Position numbers and translations under genes: made by a program | Shown: in pieces, positions 17,873-27,792 of the stretch | How the letters are laid out: every line of letters begins with the position of its first letter | Position numbering within the stretch: position 1 is the first letter of the stretch | Notes under the pieces: generated by a model | Told to the model about the DNA's origin: nothing | Databases searched by the model: none | The model's input: the letters and a program-made list of their open reading frames with translations, nothing else | Assembly: GCF_004320535.1 (NCBI RefSeq) | Contig: NZ_SIHY01000002.1 | Span: 310,001 to 374,000, forward strand | Direction of reading: 5' to 3' | Origin: Arthrobacter sp. S41 | GTDB lineage: Bacteria > Actinomycetota > Actinomycetes > Actinomycetales > Micrococcaceae | DNA: 64,000 nucleotides

Positions 17873-19195
17873 ATGGGCAAGATCCCCCGCTATGACTCAA
17901 GCGATACTCTTTCGTGGGTACGCTCGGAAAGTTCTGTGCCCTTAGCGCTACGTCGATTCCGATTAGATCTATTTACGATTCGTGGCTGGTGCACCATTGG
18001 TGCAGGAGCCCTCATGATTTTTTTGGCTTATCTATTCGGTCGCCACGAGTTGATGGCTCTCGGGATCTGTTTACTGGTCTTGGCGATCATCAGTTGGGCG
18101 TTGGCATCAAGCCTTCGAGCACGTACTCAAATACACCGAGAACTTGTTTCCGTGGAACCCAGCGTCGGGGACGTATCTAGATTCCGTCTAAGCGCCAGTG
18201 AATCATCGATGATTCAGGAGCAGCTACCTGAGCCTTTCGCCCGTGGACCAGTTCTTGATGCACCCGGCTACTGTGAGTACGAATTGGTGTTCGGAACCCG
18301 TGGCGTCCACCAGGTTGGTCCGGCACAGCAAATCATTACCGACTCCTTGGGCCTCATCCGTGGGATGGTCAACGCAGGAGATACCCTCAACGTCCCTGTC
18401 CGTTCCAAGCTCTTGGATCTCCAGCGCTTCGCGAACCTCGGCGAACAAATGCTCTCGGGCGATGCACGACATTCGCATAGCACCACAGCTGATTACTATG
18501 ACGTGGCCATCCGTGACTATCAACAGGGTGACTCCATCCGACAGGTTCATTGGAAGGCTAGCGCGCGTCAAGGCAAGCTAATGGTTCGTCAAGAGAATCA
18601 CGTAGCCACCGCTCATGCTCTGCTGATTTTGGATACTGACCATGAACACTGGTGTCAAAATGGTTCAGATCTTCGTCTAGCGATCCCCAACGGTTCCCAA
18701 GAAGACTTACCAAGTAGCCGTCGCTTTGAGACGGCGCTGTCCTTGGCAAGCAGTATCGGACTTCGTTTTGCCAGCAGCGGCTACAACTTATCGTTCCGTG
18801 ACCTATCGGGAACACCGATTATCGTCGGACAGCACCAGGTAGCTTCGGATCATTCAGCGCATCGAAGCTTTGACACTTTCCATGCCGCCACAGCAGGACT
18901 TGCTTTAGACACGAGCACTCAAGCAACTGACCCAACTGAATTATTGGGTTCAGGTCTGCAAAAGGACATGCTAGATTCTCGCGAAGAACCAGTGATCATG
19001 ATCTTGGGAGAACTCACCGTTGCCCAAGCCAGCTGGCTAGCAACATTGGCTCGCACGGTACGACGTGTGGAGCTATTTATTCTCGTTACCCACCCAGAAC
19101 GATATGCGGCGGTTCAGCAAGAGCTCTCAACAACCGGTTGGAAAATTCATCTCCTGCCCGGCACCTCTGGCGTCGAACAGATTTGGGGAAACTAG
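17873..19195 (+). CDS. DUF58 domain-containing membrane protein
   Basis: Partner of MoxR. Two hydrophobic segments near the N-terminus (about residues 38-80) anchor it. The DUF58 core is seen around YDVAIRDYQQGDSIRQVHWKAS, with the family's H-W motif, and GKLMVRQ. A VWA-like C-terminal half has LLILDTDHEH. The ATG at 17873 is chosen as the first codon after the moxR stop (10 nt); its ribosome site is weak. The 3' end overlaps the next gene by one base (TAGTG), indicating translational coupling. Confidence 0.87.
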   Translation: MGKIPRYDSSDTLSWVRSESSVPLALRRFRLDLFTIRGWCTIGAGALMIFLAYLFGRHELMALGICLLVLAIISWALASSLRARTQIHRELVSVEPSVGDVSRFRLSASESSMIQEQLPEPFARGPVLDAPGYCEYELVFGTRGVHQVGPAQQIITDSLGLIRGMVNAGDTLNVPVRSKLLDLQRFANLGEQMLSGDARHSHSTTADYYDVAIRDYQQGDSIRQVHWKASARQGKLMVRQENHVATAHALLILDTDHEHWCQNGSDLRLAIPNGSQEDLPSSRRFETALSLASSIGLRFASSGYNLSFRDLSGTPIIVGQHQVASDHSAHRSFDTFHAATAGLALDTSTQATDPTELLGSGLQKDMLDSREEPVIMILGELTVAQASWLATLARTVRRVELFILVTHPERYAAVQQELSTTGWKIHLLPGTSGVEQIWGN

Positions 19196-21609
19196 TGGGT
19201 GTCGAAGTGCAAGATTCACCAGTGACCAACCCTTCTGAGGCTCAGCCGTCCGTTGAGTCTTCTCGCGCGCCAGCAATAGATCATTTACTAGCCCGAGGCC
19301 TGGCCGCGCTTTGTTTAGCACTAGCGGTTCTGGCCGGAACAGCATCACTGACCGGAGTGGTTGAGGGCACCTCATGGCTGCCCTACCTGATCTTCCCCGT
19401 TGTTGTACTTCATCTGGTTTACGGGTTGATCCGCGGGATCCGGGTGATCCGCTGGTTAGCTTTGCCAGCTGCAGCCCTTGTAGCTTTGGCTGCGGTCATG
19501 GGCCACGACGCCATGGACTCAAATACCTACGGTCTATCACCAATGCAGTGGTTTTTCTCTTCGATCTCTGAAGCAGGATTGCAACTGGCAACTCAAGTTC
19601 CGCCGGTGGCTAGCTCAGCGTATATCGACCTCTCGATACTGGTTCTTGCCCTCGTAGTGAGTCTGCTGACGCAAATACTTGCCACATTCCGACGCACCGC
19701 TTTGCTGGCCGTTATTCCGCTGTCTTTTGCCCCTATCGTTGCGTCCCTGTTTAAGCAGGAAGGTGCCGGAATAGGTTTTCTCGCCCTTCTGGTCGTTGGT
19801 GTACTGGGCTATGTAGCTTTGTTGCCGTACACGTTCACTTCCGTTTCTCAGGGCGCAGCTCAACATAAATTCCCGCCAGCCAAGACATTGGGCGTCTTTG
19901 GAATTACTGCACTGGCCTGTATAAGTTCGCTGTTCGCCGCGAGTTTATGGATGCCCGGTTTTCGTGCAGGCATGTTCCCCGAGGGTAAACGCCCCTCGGG
20001 AGAATTGCTGGCCAATAACGTAGACCCACTCATCAATTTGGGGCGAGATCTACGATCAAACGGTAAAAAACCGTTCTTGACGTATTACACCAGTGCAGAC
20101 CAAGCTCCATATCTGCGGACCCAAGTCATCACAGATTTGACCCAGCAACGCTGGGAACCGAGCGAGAACCTTTTCTATTCTGATTACTACGGTGACACCG
20201 CGGTCACCAGTGATTACTCCTCGTTTGGTAGTTCTGAACAAGTACTGCGAATGACCTGGCCCAATAACAACACCAACCCGTTACTCCCGCTGCCGACTCA
20301 AAGTTATTTTGTCCAAGGCATCCAAGGCGATTGGCGTTGGACTCATGAAACCTCTGTGGCCAGACTCAGTGGCGACGCGTTAAGCGCAACCAAAGATATC
20401 TCCGTAGCTTATGAACAACTTCAATTCACGCCTGAACTAGTTGAAGAACTTGCCGGGTGGGGTGCGATGAGCGGGCCTAGTGTATCCAGCGAATATTCTC
20501 GGCTTCCGACAGATGAAGAAAACTCGCTGCGACCCTTGTTGCGAGAGACCCTCGACGAAGCCTATGCGGATGGGGCGAGCCCGGACACCGAATTGGCTAA
20601 GGCAGCAGCCATCCAAGATTTCTTCCGTTCTGGAAAGTTCGCTTACTCAGAGCGCACCCCTTTGCGTGAAGGATACGACGGAGCCAATGCACAAGTGGTC
20701 GAGGCGTTCCCAGACCGCAGGCAGGGATACTGTGTTCACTTTGCTTCGGCAATGGCGCTGATGGCGCGTGAAGCAGGAATCCCTTCGCGCATTGCCGTGG
20801 GCTACGCCCCAGGCGTTGCTACGGGTGAATCCATTAATGCTGAAGAAATTGGAAGTCCGCAGAGGTTTGAAAGAACCGCCAAGCCTGGCACCAAACTTGA
20901 AGGCTATACCGTCAGCGGACAACAGGCGCACGCATGGCCTGAGCTATTTATCACCGGCCTAGGCTGGGTTCCCTTTGAGCCAACACCAGGTCGAGGCTAC
21001 ACCCCAAGTTATGCGCCAGAAGCAACCCGGAGCGCGGCCCCTTCGGAAAGCACCGCACCTGAAGTACCTACAACCCGCAGTACTCCGACTCGTACACCAT
21101 CGGCAACTCCCTCGGCTCAGGCGGCAACGCCACAAACCAGTGAACAGGGTGCAACGAACCTATGGTTGCTTCCTGTGGCGCTGGTGTTGATTGGCGCTGT
21201 GTTGTGCATCGGCCCTTGGCGTCGTAATCGCATCCGGCAGGAACGTCTGAAACAAATCCGTGCTGGCACACCAGAGGCTGCCCAAGCCTTGTGGGCGGAA
21301 CTGCTCAGTGTCGGAGCCGACGCGAAGCTCCCGGCTGGTACTCACGAGTCCGTTGGAGACTACACGGTTAGATTATCTGTTGACTACCCGGCTTTGGCCC
21401 CAGAGCTCCAACAGATTCAGCAAGTTGTTGAGCAGAGTTTCTACGCCGATCGCCACCCTGGTGAAACCGATGAAGTACCTGTGCTCAATGCCCTGCACAG
21501 AATTCAAGAGCAACTGCGTGCTCAGCTGTCGGTCTGGCAACGACTAACTACATTCCTTGTCCCGCCGTCGTTACGGTCAGGACTCCGCGACAAACAACGT
21601 TCCAGATAG
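19195..21609 (+). CDS. TgpA-like transglutaminase-family membrane protein
   Basis: About six membrane segments (DUF3488/TgpA N-terminal part), then an extracytoplasmic region. A transglutaminase core follows with Cys in QGYCVHFASAMALMAREAG, His in QAHAWPELF and the closing GLGWVPFEPTPGRG. A Thr/Ser/Pro-rich stretch leads to a last membrane segment and a cytoplasmic DUF4129-like tail. The start GTG overlaps the DUF58 stop (TAGTG) and has GGGGA upstream, giving 804 residues. It is the last gene of the operon, before a strong terminator. It probably modifies or cleaves an envelope peptide or protein; the substrate is unknown. Confidence 0.87.
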   Translation: MGVEVQDSPVTNPSEAQPSVESSRAPAIDHLLARGLAALCLALAVLAGTASLTGVVEGTSWLPYLIFPVVVLHLVYGLIRGIRVIRWLALPAAALVALAAVMGHDAMDSNTYGLSPMQWFFSSISEAGLQLATQVPPVASSAYIDLSILVLALVVSLLTQILATFRRTALLAVIPLSFAPIVASLFKQEGAGIGFLALLVVGVLGYVALLPYTFTSVSQGAAQHKFPPAKTLGVFGITALACISSLFAASLWMPGFRAGMFPEGKRPSGELLANNVDPLINLGRDLRSNGKKPFLTYYTSADQAPYLRTQVITDLTQQRWEPSENLFYSDYYGDTAVTSDYSSFGSSEQVLRMTWPNNNTNPLLPLPTQSYFVQGIQGDWRWTHETSVARLSGDALSATKDISVAYEQLQFTPELVEELAGWGAMSGPSVSSEYSRLPTDEENSLRPLLRETLDEAYADGASPDTELAKAAAIQDFFRSGKFAYSERTPLREGYDGANAQVVEAFPDRRQGYCVHFASAMALMAREAGIPSRIAVGYAPGVATGESINAEEIGSPQRFERTAKPGTKLEGYTVSGQQAHAWPELFITGLGWVPFEPTPGRGYTPSYAPEATRSAAPSESTAPEVPTTRSTPTRTPSATPSAQAATPQTSEQGATNLWLLPVALVLIGAVLCIGPWRRNRIRQERLKQIRAGTPEAAQALWAELLSVGADAKLPAGTHESVGDYTVRLSVDYPALAPELQQIQQVVEQSFYADRHPGETDEVPVLNALHRIQEQLRAQLSVWQRLTTFLVPPSLRSGLRDKQRSR

Positions 21610-21638
21610 GGACGCCCAGACTAGTTTCTTAAAGAAAC

Positions 21639-21664
21639 GAGGCCCAGCCAAATGGCTGGGCCTC
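21639..21664. terminator. bidirectional terminator between the moxR operon and gabD
   Basis: Perfect 12-bp stem GAGGCCCAGCCA with a 2-nt apex between two convergent stops, with T-rich sequence on both sides. Confidence 0.85.
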
Positions 21665-21695
21665 ATTTCATGATTGGCATCTATGGATGCACAGA

Positions 21696-23183
21696 TTACT
21701 TCTTTGCAGCGTATGGATCGGCGATGCCGATGTACTGCACGGTGGTGTACTCGGCCAAGCCTTCAGCGCCGCCTTCGCGACCCAGACCCGACTGCTTCAC
21801 GCCACCGAATGGTGCTGCAGCGTTGGAGATAACACCAGCGTTGAAGCCAACCAGACCGAATTCGATCTGCTCCGAAACGCGGAACATGCGGTTGAAGTCC
21901 TGCGAGTAGATGTAGGAAGCCAGACCGTACTCGGTGGAGTTAGCCAGCTTGATGGCTTCTTCTTCCGAGGTGAAGGTGGTGACAGGTGCAACTGGGCCGA
22001 AGATTTCCTGGGTAAGGATCTTGGCGTCGTTGGCAACGTTAGCCAGCACAGTTGGCTGGTAGAAGTAGCCTGGGCCTTCAACTGGTGCGCCACCGGTCAC
22101 GGCGGTTGCGCCAGCGCTGATGGCAGCCTCGACCAGTGCATGCACTTCGTCGCGGGCCTTCTCTTCAACCAGTGGGCCAACGGTGGTGCCCTCTTCGGTG
22201 CCACGTCCTGGCTTGAGAGCCTTCATCGCTTCAGCGAACTTCGCGGTGAACTCTTCGGCAACGTCAGCGTGAACCAAGAAGCGGTTAGCTGCGGTGCAGG
22301 CCTCGCCCATGTTGCGCATCTTGGCAGCCATGGCGCCCTCAACTGCAGCATCCAGGTCAGCATCCTCAAAGACGATAAATGGTGCGTTGCCGCCCAATTC
22401 CATCGAAGTACGCAGAACCTTGTCTGCGGCATCCTTCATCAGCTGCTTGCCCACTGGGGTGGAACCGGTGAAGGAAACCTTGCGCAGGCGGTCATCCTGC
22501 ATCAGTGGAGCGGAGATCTTCGAAGCCGAGGAGCCCGAAACAACGTTGAGCACACCTGCTGGAAGGCCAGCTTCCATCATGGTGGCTGCGAACAGCTGGG
22601 AAGTCAGTGGGGTCAGCTTTGCTGGCTTGAGCACCATGGTGCAACCTGCAGCAATCGCTGGGCCGACCTTACGGGTGGCCATCGCCAATGGGAAGTTCCA
22701 TGGGGTGATCAACAGGCATGGGCCAACTGGCTTGTGCCGAACAAGGACCTTGTTCTTGCCCTCTGGGGTGGTGATGTAACGGCCGTAGTGGCGCACGGTC
22801 TCTTCGGAGAACCAGCGCAGGAACTCAGCACCGTAGGTCACTTCGCCGTAGGCTTCGGCCAGTGGCTTACCCATTTCAAGGCTCATCAACAGGGCAAAGT
22901 CATCTTTGCGTGCGGTGACCAAGTCAAAGGCACGGCGCAGAATTTCGGCACGTTCACGTGGTGCGGTCAAGGCCCATTCAGCCTGAACCGCGTCGGCTGC
23001 ATCCAGTGCTGCCATGGCGTCTTCGCTGGTGGCACTGGCTAGGGTCAGTAGCTTTTCACCGGTGGCCGGATCAAGCACATCAAAAGTGCCGCCGTCCGAG
23101 GCATCGCGCCATTCACCGTTAATCAAAAGACCGGTTGGAACCTTGGCAAGCAGTTCTGCTTCGCGCTGGGCAGTGATCGACAT
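21696..23183 (-). CDS. gabD: NAD(P)-dependent succinate-semialdehyde dehydrogenase
   Basis: Aldehyde dehydrogenase that oxidises succinate semialdehyde to succinate (GABA and putrescine degradation). It has PWNFPLAMATRKVGPAIAAG, catalytic Glu in MELGGNAPFIVFEDAD, catalytic Cys in GEACTAANRF, and EIFGPVAPV. The 495 residues match GabD. The start is ATG with AGGAGA 7 nt upstream. No gabT or gabP is next to it, so the gene is a stand-alone unit with its own promoter and terminator. Related aldehyde dehydrogenases could share these motifs, so the substrate is probable rather than certain. Confidence 0.88.
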   Translation of the reverse strand: MSITAQREAELLAKVPTGLLINGEWRDASDGGTFDVLDPATGEKLLTLASATSEDAMAALDAADAVQAEWALTAPRERAEILRRAFDLVTARKDDFALLMSLEMGKPLAEAYGEVTYGAEFLRWFSEETVRHYGRYITTPEGKNKVLVRHKPVGPCLLITPWNFPLAMATRKVGPAIAAGCTMVLKPAKLTPLTSQLFAATMMEAGLPAGVLNVVSGSSASKISAPLMQDDRLRKVSFTGSTPVGKQLMKDAADKVLRTSMELGGNAPFIVFEDADLDAAVEGAMAAKMRNMGEACTAANRFLVHADVAEEFTAKFAEAMKALKPGRGTEEGTTVGPLVEEKARDEVHALVEAAISAGATAVTGGAPVEGPGYFYQPTVLANVANDAKILTQEIFGPVAPVTTFTSEEEAIKLANSTEYGLASYIYSQDFNRMFRVSEQIEFGLVGFNAGVISNAAAPFGGVKQSGLGREGGAEGLAEYTTVQYIGIADPYAAKK

Positions 23184-23272
23184 ACGCGCATCTCCTGAAT
23201 CTCTAAATGAAACTAATCGTCGTTGATGCCTACGCTATTCTCGGCATGAGCAAACTGTAAATCGCCCTGTGC

Positions 23273-23300
23273 ACTATAAAAGCGTAGATTCATTGTGCAA
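23273..23300 (-). promoter_or_regulatory. gabD promoter
   Basis: Minus-strand TTGCAC and TATAGT with 16-bp spacing, about 90 nt upstream of gabD. The -10 overlaps ATAGTGCA, the same octamer as the TetR half-site near 50981. Confidence 0.45.
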
Positions 23301-23319
23301 TCAGCCTATGCGAATTTTG

Positions 23320-24180
23320 CTATTTCTTCGCTTCGTGACGTTGTGCCAAGACAGCCTCATACAGGTCACGTTTTTTGGCACCGAACTTTTCCGCCACCTC
23401 AGCCACGGCTTGCTTCATTCGGGTGCCCTGCTCCACGAGATCTGAGACTTTGGGCAGCAGTTCCTCAATGGTTGCTGGCTCAGCTTCTTCGGCACCGTGG
23501 ATCACCACCACGATTTCTCCACGCACTCCAGGCTCGGCCCAAGTCTTCAAGGCACCCAGTGAGTCACGACGAACCTCTTCAAACTTTTTGGTCAGTTCGC
23601 GAGCCACCGCAGCTTGGCGGTCTTCGCCAAAAGCTTCAATGGCAGCGTCAAGAAAATCACTGAGGCGGTGTGGTGCTTCAAAGAAGACCATGGTGCGTTC
23701 TTCATGGAGCAACGTGTCCAGACGTTTGCGTCGCTCCCCCGCCTTACGAGGCAAAAAGCCCTCAAAGGTGAAGCGTCCCGTGGGAAGTCCGGAAAGGGCA
23801 AGTGCGGTCAGTACGGCTGATGGGCCAGGTACTGCGGTGACCCGGACCCCCGCGCTGAGGGCAGCAGCCACCAGTGGGTAACCGGGGTCAGAAACTGCAG
23901 GCATGCCAGCATCCGAGACGACCAGGATGGTGGCACCCTGCGCAGCCAGTTCAATGACTTCGGAGAGCTTGTGAGCTTCGTTGTGCTCATGGAGGCTCAT
24001 GACCTTGGCGGTGATCTTGATACCGAGGGCGTGAGCGAGGTGGTGGAAGTTTCTAGTATCTTCCGCAGCGATAATATCCGCGCTGGTCATCATCTCCCGC
24101 AATCGCGGGGATGCATCGGATAAATTGCCAATCGGGGTGGCGCCCAGGACGATTACGCCCTCATTCTCTGAGATCTGCAC
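23320..24180 (-). CDS. rsmI: 16S rRNA (cytidine1402-2'-O)-methyltransferase
   Basis: SAM-dependent tetrapyrrole-methylase-fold enzyme that methylates C1402 of 16S rRNA. Motifs: VLGATPIGNLSD at the N-terminus, AAEDTRNFHHL, VVSDAGMPAVSDPGYPL and VPGPSAVLTALALSGLPT, plus the FEGFLPRK block. The frame opens at 24366, but the upstream part overlaps the divergent mannosyltransferase. The GTG at 24180 gives 286 residues, the family length. It is divergent from the PMT gene, the same order as Rv1003/Rv1002c in M. tuberculosis. Confidence 0.93.
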   Translation of the reverse strand: MQISENEGVIVLGATPIGNLSDASPRLREMMTSADIIAAEDTRNFHHLAHALGIKITAKVMSLHEHNEAHKLSEVIELAAQGATILVVSDAGMPAVSDPGYPLVAAALSAGVRVTAVPGPSAVLTALALSGLPTGRFTFEGFLPRKAGERRKRLDTLLHEERTMVFFEAPHRLSDFLDAAIEAFGEDRQAAVARELTKKFEEVRRDSLGALKTWAEPGVRGEIVVVIHGAEEAEPATIEELLPKVSDLVEQGTRMKQAVAEVAEKFGAKKRDLYEAVLAQRHEAKK

Positions 24181-24233
24181 ATTCTTAAGCCTACGCGAAG
24201 TAGGAAAAGCCCACTTTCTGTACTTTCCGCCGG

Positions 24234-24239
24234 TAGCAT
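24234..24239 (+). promoter_or_regulatory. -10 element for a leaderless PMT transcript
   Basis: TAGCAT ends 6 nt before the GTG at 24246; no Shine-Dalgarno is visible. Confidence 0.35.
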
Positions 24240-24245
24240 GAGTTG

Positions 24246-25859
24246 GTGATGGGCACCTCGACTTTATACTCCGCGGACGCTGGCCATGTCCGCTCAGCAC
24301 GGCAGGCCTACACTTTTCAGAGCCTGAAAGCTCGGCTCTTGCCAACCGCTGTGGCCTCCGGTCCACTGATGTGGATTATCCCGTTAGCCGTCACGCTGTT
24401 GGCCGGAATGCTCCGCTTTGTAAATCTTGCCCACCCTCACATGCTGATCTTTGACGAAACCTATTACGTCAAAGACGCTTTTTCGCTACTCCAAAGTGGC
24501 TATGAGCGCGAATGGGCAGACGAAAGCGATCCGCAGTTCATTGCTGGAAATCCGCAGCTGTCCGCAGACTCCTCCTTCGTGGTTCACCCACCCTTGGGTA
24601 AGTGGTTAATCGCTCTGGGCATGTTGGTCTTTGGCGACTTCAACGGATTCGGTTGGCGATTCTCCACCGCCTTATTCGGCACCTTGGCGGTCCTTCTAGT
24701 GACCTTGTGTGCACGGTTGCTCTTCGGCTCCCACACACTGGCCGGTATCGCCGGTCTACTGATGGCCATTGATGGTCACTCAATTGTGATGTCCCGTACC
24801 GCTTTGTTGGACATCTTCCTGATGTTCTTCGTTTTGGCGGCCTTTTACGCACTGCTCAAAGATCGGGTTCATGGGCGCACACAACTGGCCCGCAAATTAG
24901 CCGTCCCAGAAGGCAACCGCCCCGATGACTTTTTACTAAAACAAGGTCCCATGCTCTGGTGGCGTCCCTGGCGTCTGGTAGCAGCTGTCATGCTCGGTGG
25001 AGCCGTCGGGATCAAATGGTCCGCTTTGTCCTTCGTCGCGGTTTTCTGCTTGCTCGCCGTCCTGTGGGATTTTGCTGCTCGCCGTACCGCTGGCATTCAT
25101 CAGTGGCAGCGTTCGACCTTCACTCGTGACGGAATTTACTCCTTCTTCACCATGGTGCCCCTGGCATTTATGACCTACCTGTCCACGTGGGCCGGATGGC
25201 TGGTCACAACCGGTGGACGCTATCGGCACTGGGCCGAGGAAAATCCTGGCCAAGGAGTCAGCTGGTTGCCAGCGCCGCTCCGGTCCTTGTGGCACTACCA
25301 TCAGGCAGGCTACGAGTTCCATACCGGGCTGAGTTCAGAACATGGCTGGCAGTCCTCACCATGGACCTGGCCTTTTGCCGGGCGCCCTGTGCTGTTCTAC
25401 TTTGAAGGCTACGACAAGGGCGCCAACGGTTGTGATCTCAAGCGTTGCACCGAGGTCATCACCGATCTTCCCAACCCGCTATTGTGGTGGGCTTGCTCCA
25501 TCAGCATGTTCTTGCTGATCCTGTGGTGGATTGGCGCGAGAGATTGGCGCGCAGGGGCAATCTTGTCCTCAGCTGTAGCTGGTTTCCTGCCTTGGCTGAT
25601 GTACCCGGAACGCACCATGTTCTTCTTCTACACCTTGCCGCTGGTCCCGTTCATGATGCTTTCGTTGACGTATATGATTGGCAAGTTCGTTTCACGGGAG
25701 TCGAATTCTGCCCTCGTGTACCGCTCACGCATCGTCGTGGTCACCTTAGGACTAGTGATATTCCTAGTCACTTCAGCATTCTTCTGGTCAATCTGGACTG
25801 GGGAAATGATAGCGGATGAACTGTGGCGCCTCCATGTGTGGATCCCTAGCTGGGGCTAG
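24246..25859 (+). CDS. protein O-mannosyltransferase (dolichyl-phosphate-mannose type, GT39)
   Basis: Polytopic membrane enzyme that transfers mannose from polyprenyl-phosphate-mannose to secreted proteins. About ten membrane segments are visible. The first extracytoplasmic loop carries the catalytic acidic pair in HMLIFDETYYVKDAFSL, followed by a long MIR-less loop. The C-terminal part is typical of actinobacterial PMTs (GCDLKRCTEVITDLPNPLLWW). TTG, GTG and ATG lie in three consecutive codons at 24243-24251; the GTG is chosen because of leaderless spacing to TAGCAT. ManA, also in the window, could supply the mannose. Confidence 0.9.
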   Translation: MMGTSTLYSADAGHVRSARQAYTFQSLKARLLPTAVASGPLMWIIPLAVTLLAGMLRFVNLAHPHMLIFDETYYVKDAFSLLQSGYEREWADESDPQFIAGNPQLSADSSFVVHPPLGKWLIALGMLVFGDFNGFGWRFSTALFGTLAVLLVTLCARLLFGSHTLAGIAGLLMAIDGHSIVMSRTALLDIFLMFFVLAAFYALLKDRVHGRTQLARKLAVPEGNRPDDFLLKQGPMLWWRPWRLVAAVMLGGAVGIKWSALSFVAVFCLLAVLWDFAARRTAGIHQWQRSTFTRDGIYSFFTMVPLAFMTYLSTWAGWLVTTGGRYRHWAEENPGQGVSWLPAPLRSLWHYHQAGYEFHTGLSSEHGWQSSPWTWPFAGRPVLFYFEGYDKGANGCDLKRCTEVITDLPNPLLWWACSISMFLLILWWIGARDWRAGAILSSAVAGFLPWLMYPERTMFFFYTLPLVPFMMLSLTYMIGKFVSRESNSALVYRSRIVVVTLGLVIFLVTSAFFWSIWTGEMIADELWRLHVWIPSWG

Positions 25860-25937
25860 GCACCGGTGGTCGCTGGGCCTTAAAGCCATAAGATAGGCCA
25901 CTTTGATGATTTTCGATTCAAGAAGGATTTAGCTTCC

Positions 25938-27779
25938 ATGCAAGAAGTTTCCGTCGAGCTACTAACCGAGCTACCGCCCGAGTTTAATACGACGAATCTA
26001 CTCCTTGACCGCGTCGCCCGCGGCTCGGATCTGCCCCTGTTCAGCGTGCAGCGCGAGAGTCAGTGGCACGATATCAGTGCAGCAAAATTCCTCGTTGACG
26101 TGAAACGCCTTGCCACCACGCTGGTCAATGATGGCTTGCAGCCCGGCGACAAGGTCGCGATCATTTCTCGCACTCGGTACGAATGGGCTCTTGCTGAAGA
26201 AGCCATCTGGTTTGCTGGCGGAGTTTCGGTGCCCATCTATGAATCCTCCAGTCCCTTCCAAATTGAATGGATCTTGCGTGATTCAGGTGCTCGGGTTGTC
26301 TTTGCCGAGGATCATGAGCTGCGTGCCAACGTCCGTCGCGCGGTGGCACAATTGGGTGAAGAAGTACGCACCCACATTTTTGAAGGATCCGATCAGGCGG
26401 ACAAGTCGCTGATCCCCTCGGCTGGTCTACACCAGCTGCTGGTTGCCCCTGAACGGGTGAACGAGGAGCTCATTGAATCCCGCCGTTCTTCAATGAAGCT
26501 CGAAGATGTCGCCACGATGGTCTACACCTCCGGCACCACGGGACGGCCCAAGGGTTGCAATATGTCCCACTCGAACTTTGCCATGGTGGCTCACAACCTC
26601 GCAGGCAATATGCCCGACGTCCTAGGCAAGGACCGTCGTACCTTGATGTTCTTGCCGCTGGCGCACGTCTTGGCCCGTGCGGTGCAGCAGACCTGCATCC
26701 ATGGCGGGTCGATCGTCGCACACTCAAGTTCGATGGGCACCCTGATTCAAGATATGGCCGCTGTGAAGCCAGGGTTCTTACTGGCAGTACCGCGCGTCTT
26801 TGAAAAGATCCGCACCACAGCGCTTGCTACCGCCGAAAGCAGTGGCAAGGGCGAGGTCTTCCTCAAGGCTGAAGCAGTTGCCATCGAGGTATCCAAAATC
26901 CGTGACGCGCGTGCACGCGGAAACAAGGCTCGTTTCCCTCTAGGACTTCGGGCCCGCCATGCACTGTTCAACAAGGTGCTTTATCCAAAGCTGCGCAATG
27001 TCTTTGGCGGCGAATGCGACTACGCCATCTCTGGCGCCAGCGCTCTGAACCAAGATCTTGCGCACTTCTTCCGCGGGGCAGGAATCAAGCTGGTGGAGGG
27101 TTACGGCCTGACCGAAACTACCGCGCCGGCAACGGTGAATGAAGGATCTCGAACCCGTGTGGGAACGGTGGGCCGGCCCATCCCTGGCACCAGCGTGAAA
27201 ATCGCGGAGGACGGGGAAATCCTCATTAGGGGCATCGGCGTCTTCTCCAGCTATCACAACAATCCAAAGGCAACCGCCGAAGCTTTTGATGCTGACGGAT
27301 TCTTTAAGACTGGCGATACCGGTGTACTCGATGAAGCAGGCTTCTTGAAGGTGACCGGGCGCAAGAAGGAACTAATCGTCACCGCTGGTGGCAAAAACGT
27401 CTCCCCCGGGCCTTTGGAAGAAATGGTTCGCGCCGGACGAATTGTTGCTCAGTGTGTGCTTGTTGGTGACCAGCTTCCGTTCATCGCGGCTCTGGTGACC
27501 TTGGACCATGAAGAACTGGTCTTGTGGGGCAAAGCTAAGGGACTGGGCGAGCTGTCCCTGGCTGAGGCAGCCACTCATCCTGAGGTCATTGCGGAGGTGC
27601 AGACCTACGTTGATACGGCAAACCTGACGGTCTCCAAGGCCGAATCAATCCGTAAGTTTGTGGTCCTTGACGACGAACTTACTGAAGCCTCAGGACATCT
27701 GACCAACTCACTAAAGCTCAAGCGTCAAGCCGTCATTGAGCAGTTTGATCAGACGATCCAGGGCCTTTACACAAAATAA
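25938..27779 (+). CDS. long-chain fatty-acid--CoA ligase (AMP-binding)
   Basis: Acyl-adenylating enzyme that activates fatty acids to acyl-CoA, of the FadD15/FAA1-like type. The P-loop-like motif is MVYTSGTTGRPKGCNMSH, followed by GYGLTETTAPATVNEG, TGDTGVLDEAGFLKVTGRKKE and the C-terminal KLKRQAVIEQF with the catalytic lysine region. The 613 residues are full length. The ATG has AAGGA upstream. It is transcribed alone after the PMT gene and ends at a very strong terminator. Confidence 0.9.
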   Translation: MQEVSVELLTELPPEFNTTNLLLDRVARGSDLPLFSVQRESQWHDISAAKFLVDVKRLATTLVNDGLQPGDKVAIISRTRYEWALAEEAIWFAGGVSVPIYESSSPFQIEWILRDSGARVVFAEDHELRANVRRAVAQLGEEVRTHIFEGSDQADKSLIPSAGLHQLLVAPERVNEELIESRRSSMKLEDVATMVYTSGTTGRPKGCNMSHSNFAMVAHNLAGNMPDVLGKDRRTLMFLPLAHVLARAVQQTCIHGGSIVAHSSSMGTLIQDMAAVKPGFLLAVPRVFEKIRTTALATAESSGKGEVFLKAEAVAIEVSKIRDARARGNKARFPLGLRARHALFNKVLYPKLRNVFGGECDYAISGASALNQDLAHFFRGAGIKLVEGYGLTETTAPATVNEGSRTRVGTVGRPIPGTSVKIAEDGEILIRGIGVFSSYHNNPKATAEAFDADGFFKTGDTGVLDEAGFLKVTGRKKELIVTAGGKNVSPGPLEEMVRAGRIVAQCVLVGDQLPFIAALVTLDHEELVLWGKAKGLGELSLAEAATHPEVIAEVQTYVDTANLTVSKAESIRKFVVLDDELTEASGHLTNSLKLKRQAVIEQFDQTIQGLYTK

Positions 27780-27792
27780 AATCCTGACATAA

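Noticed and set aside
21687-23042. 451-codon plus-strand open frame
   Set aside because: Antisense shadow of gabD.
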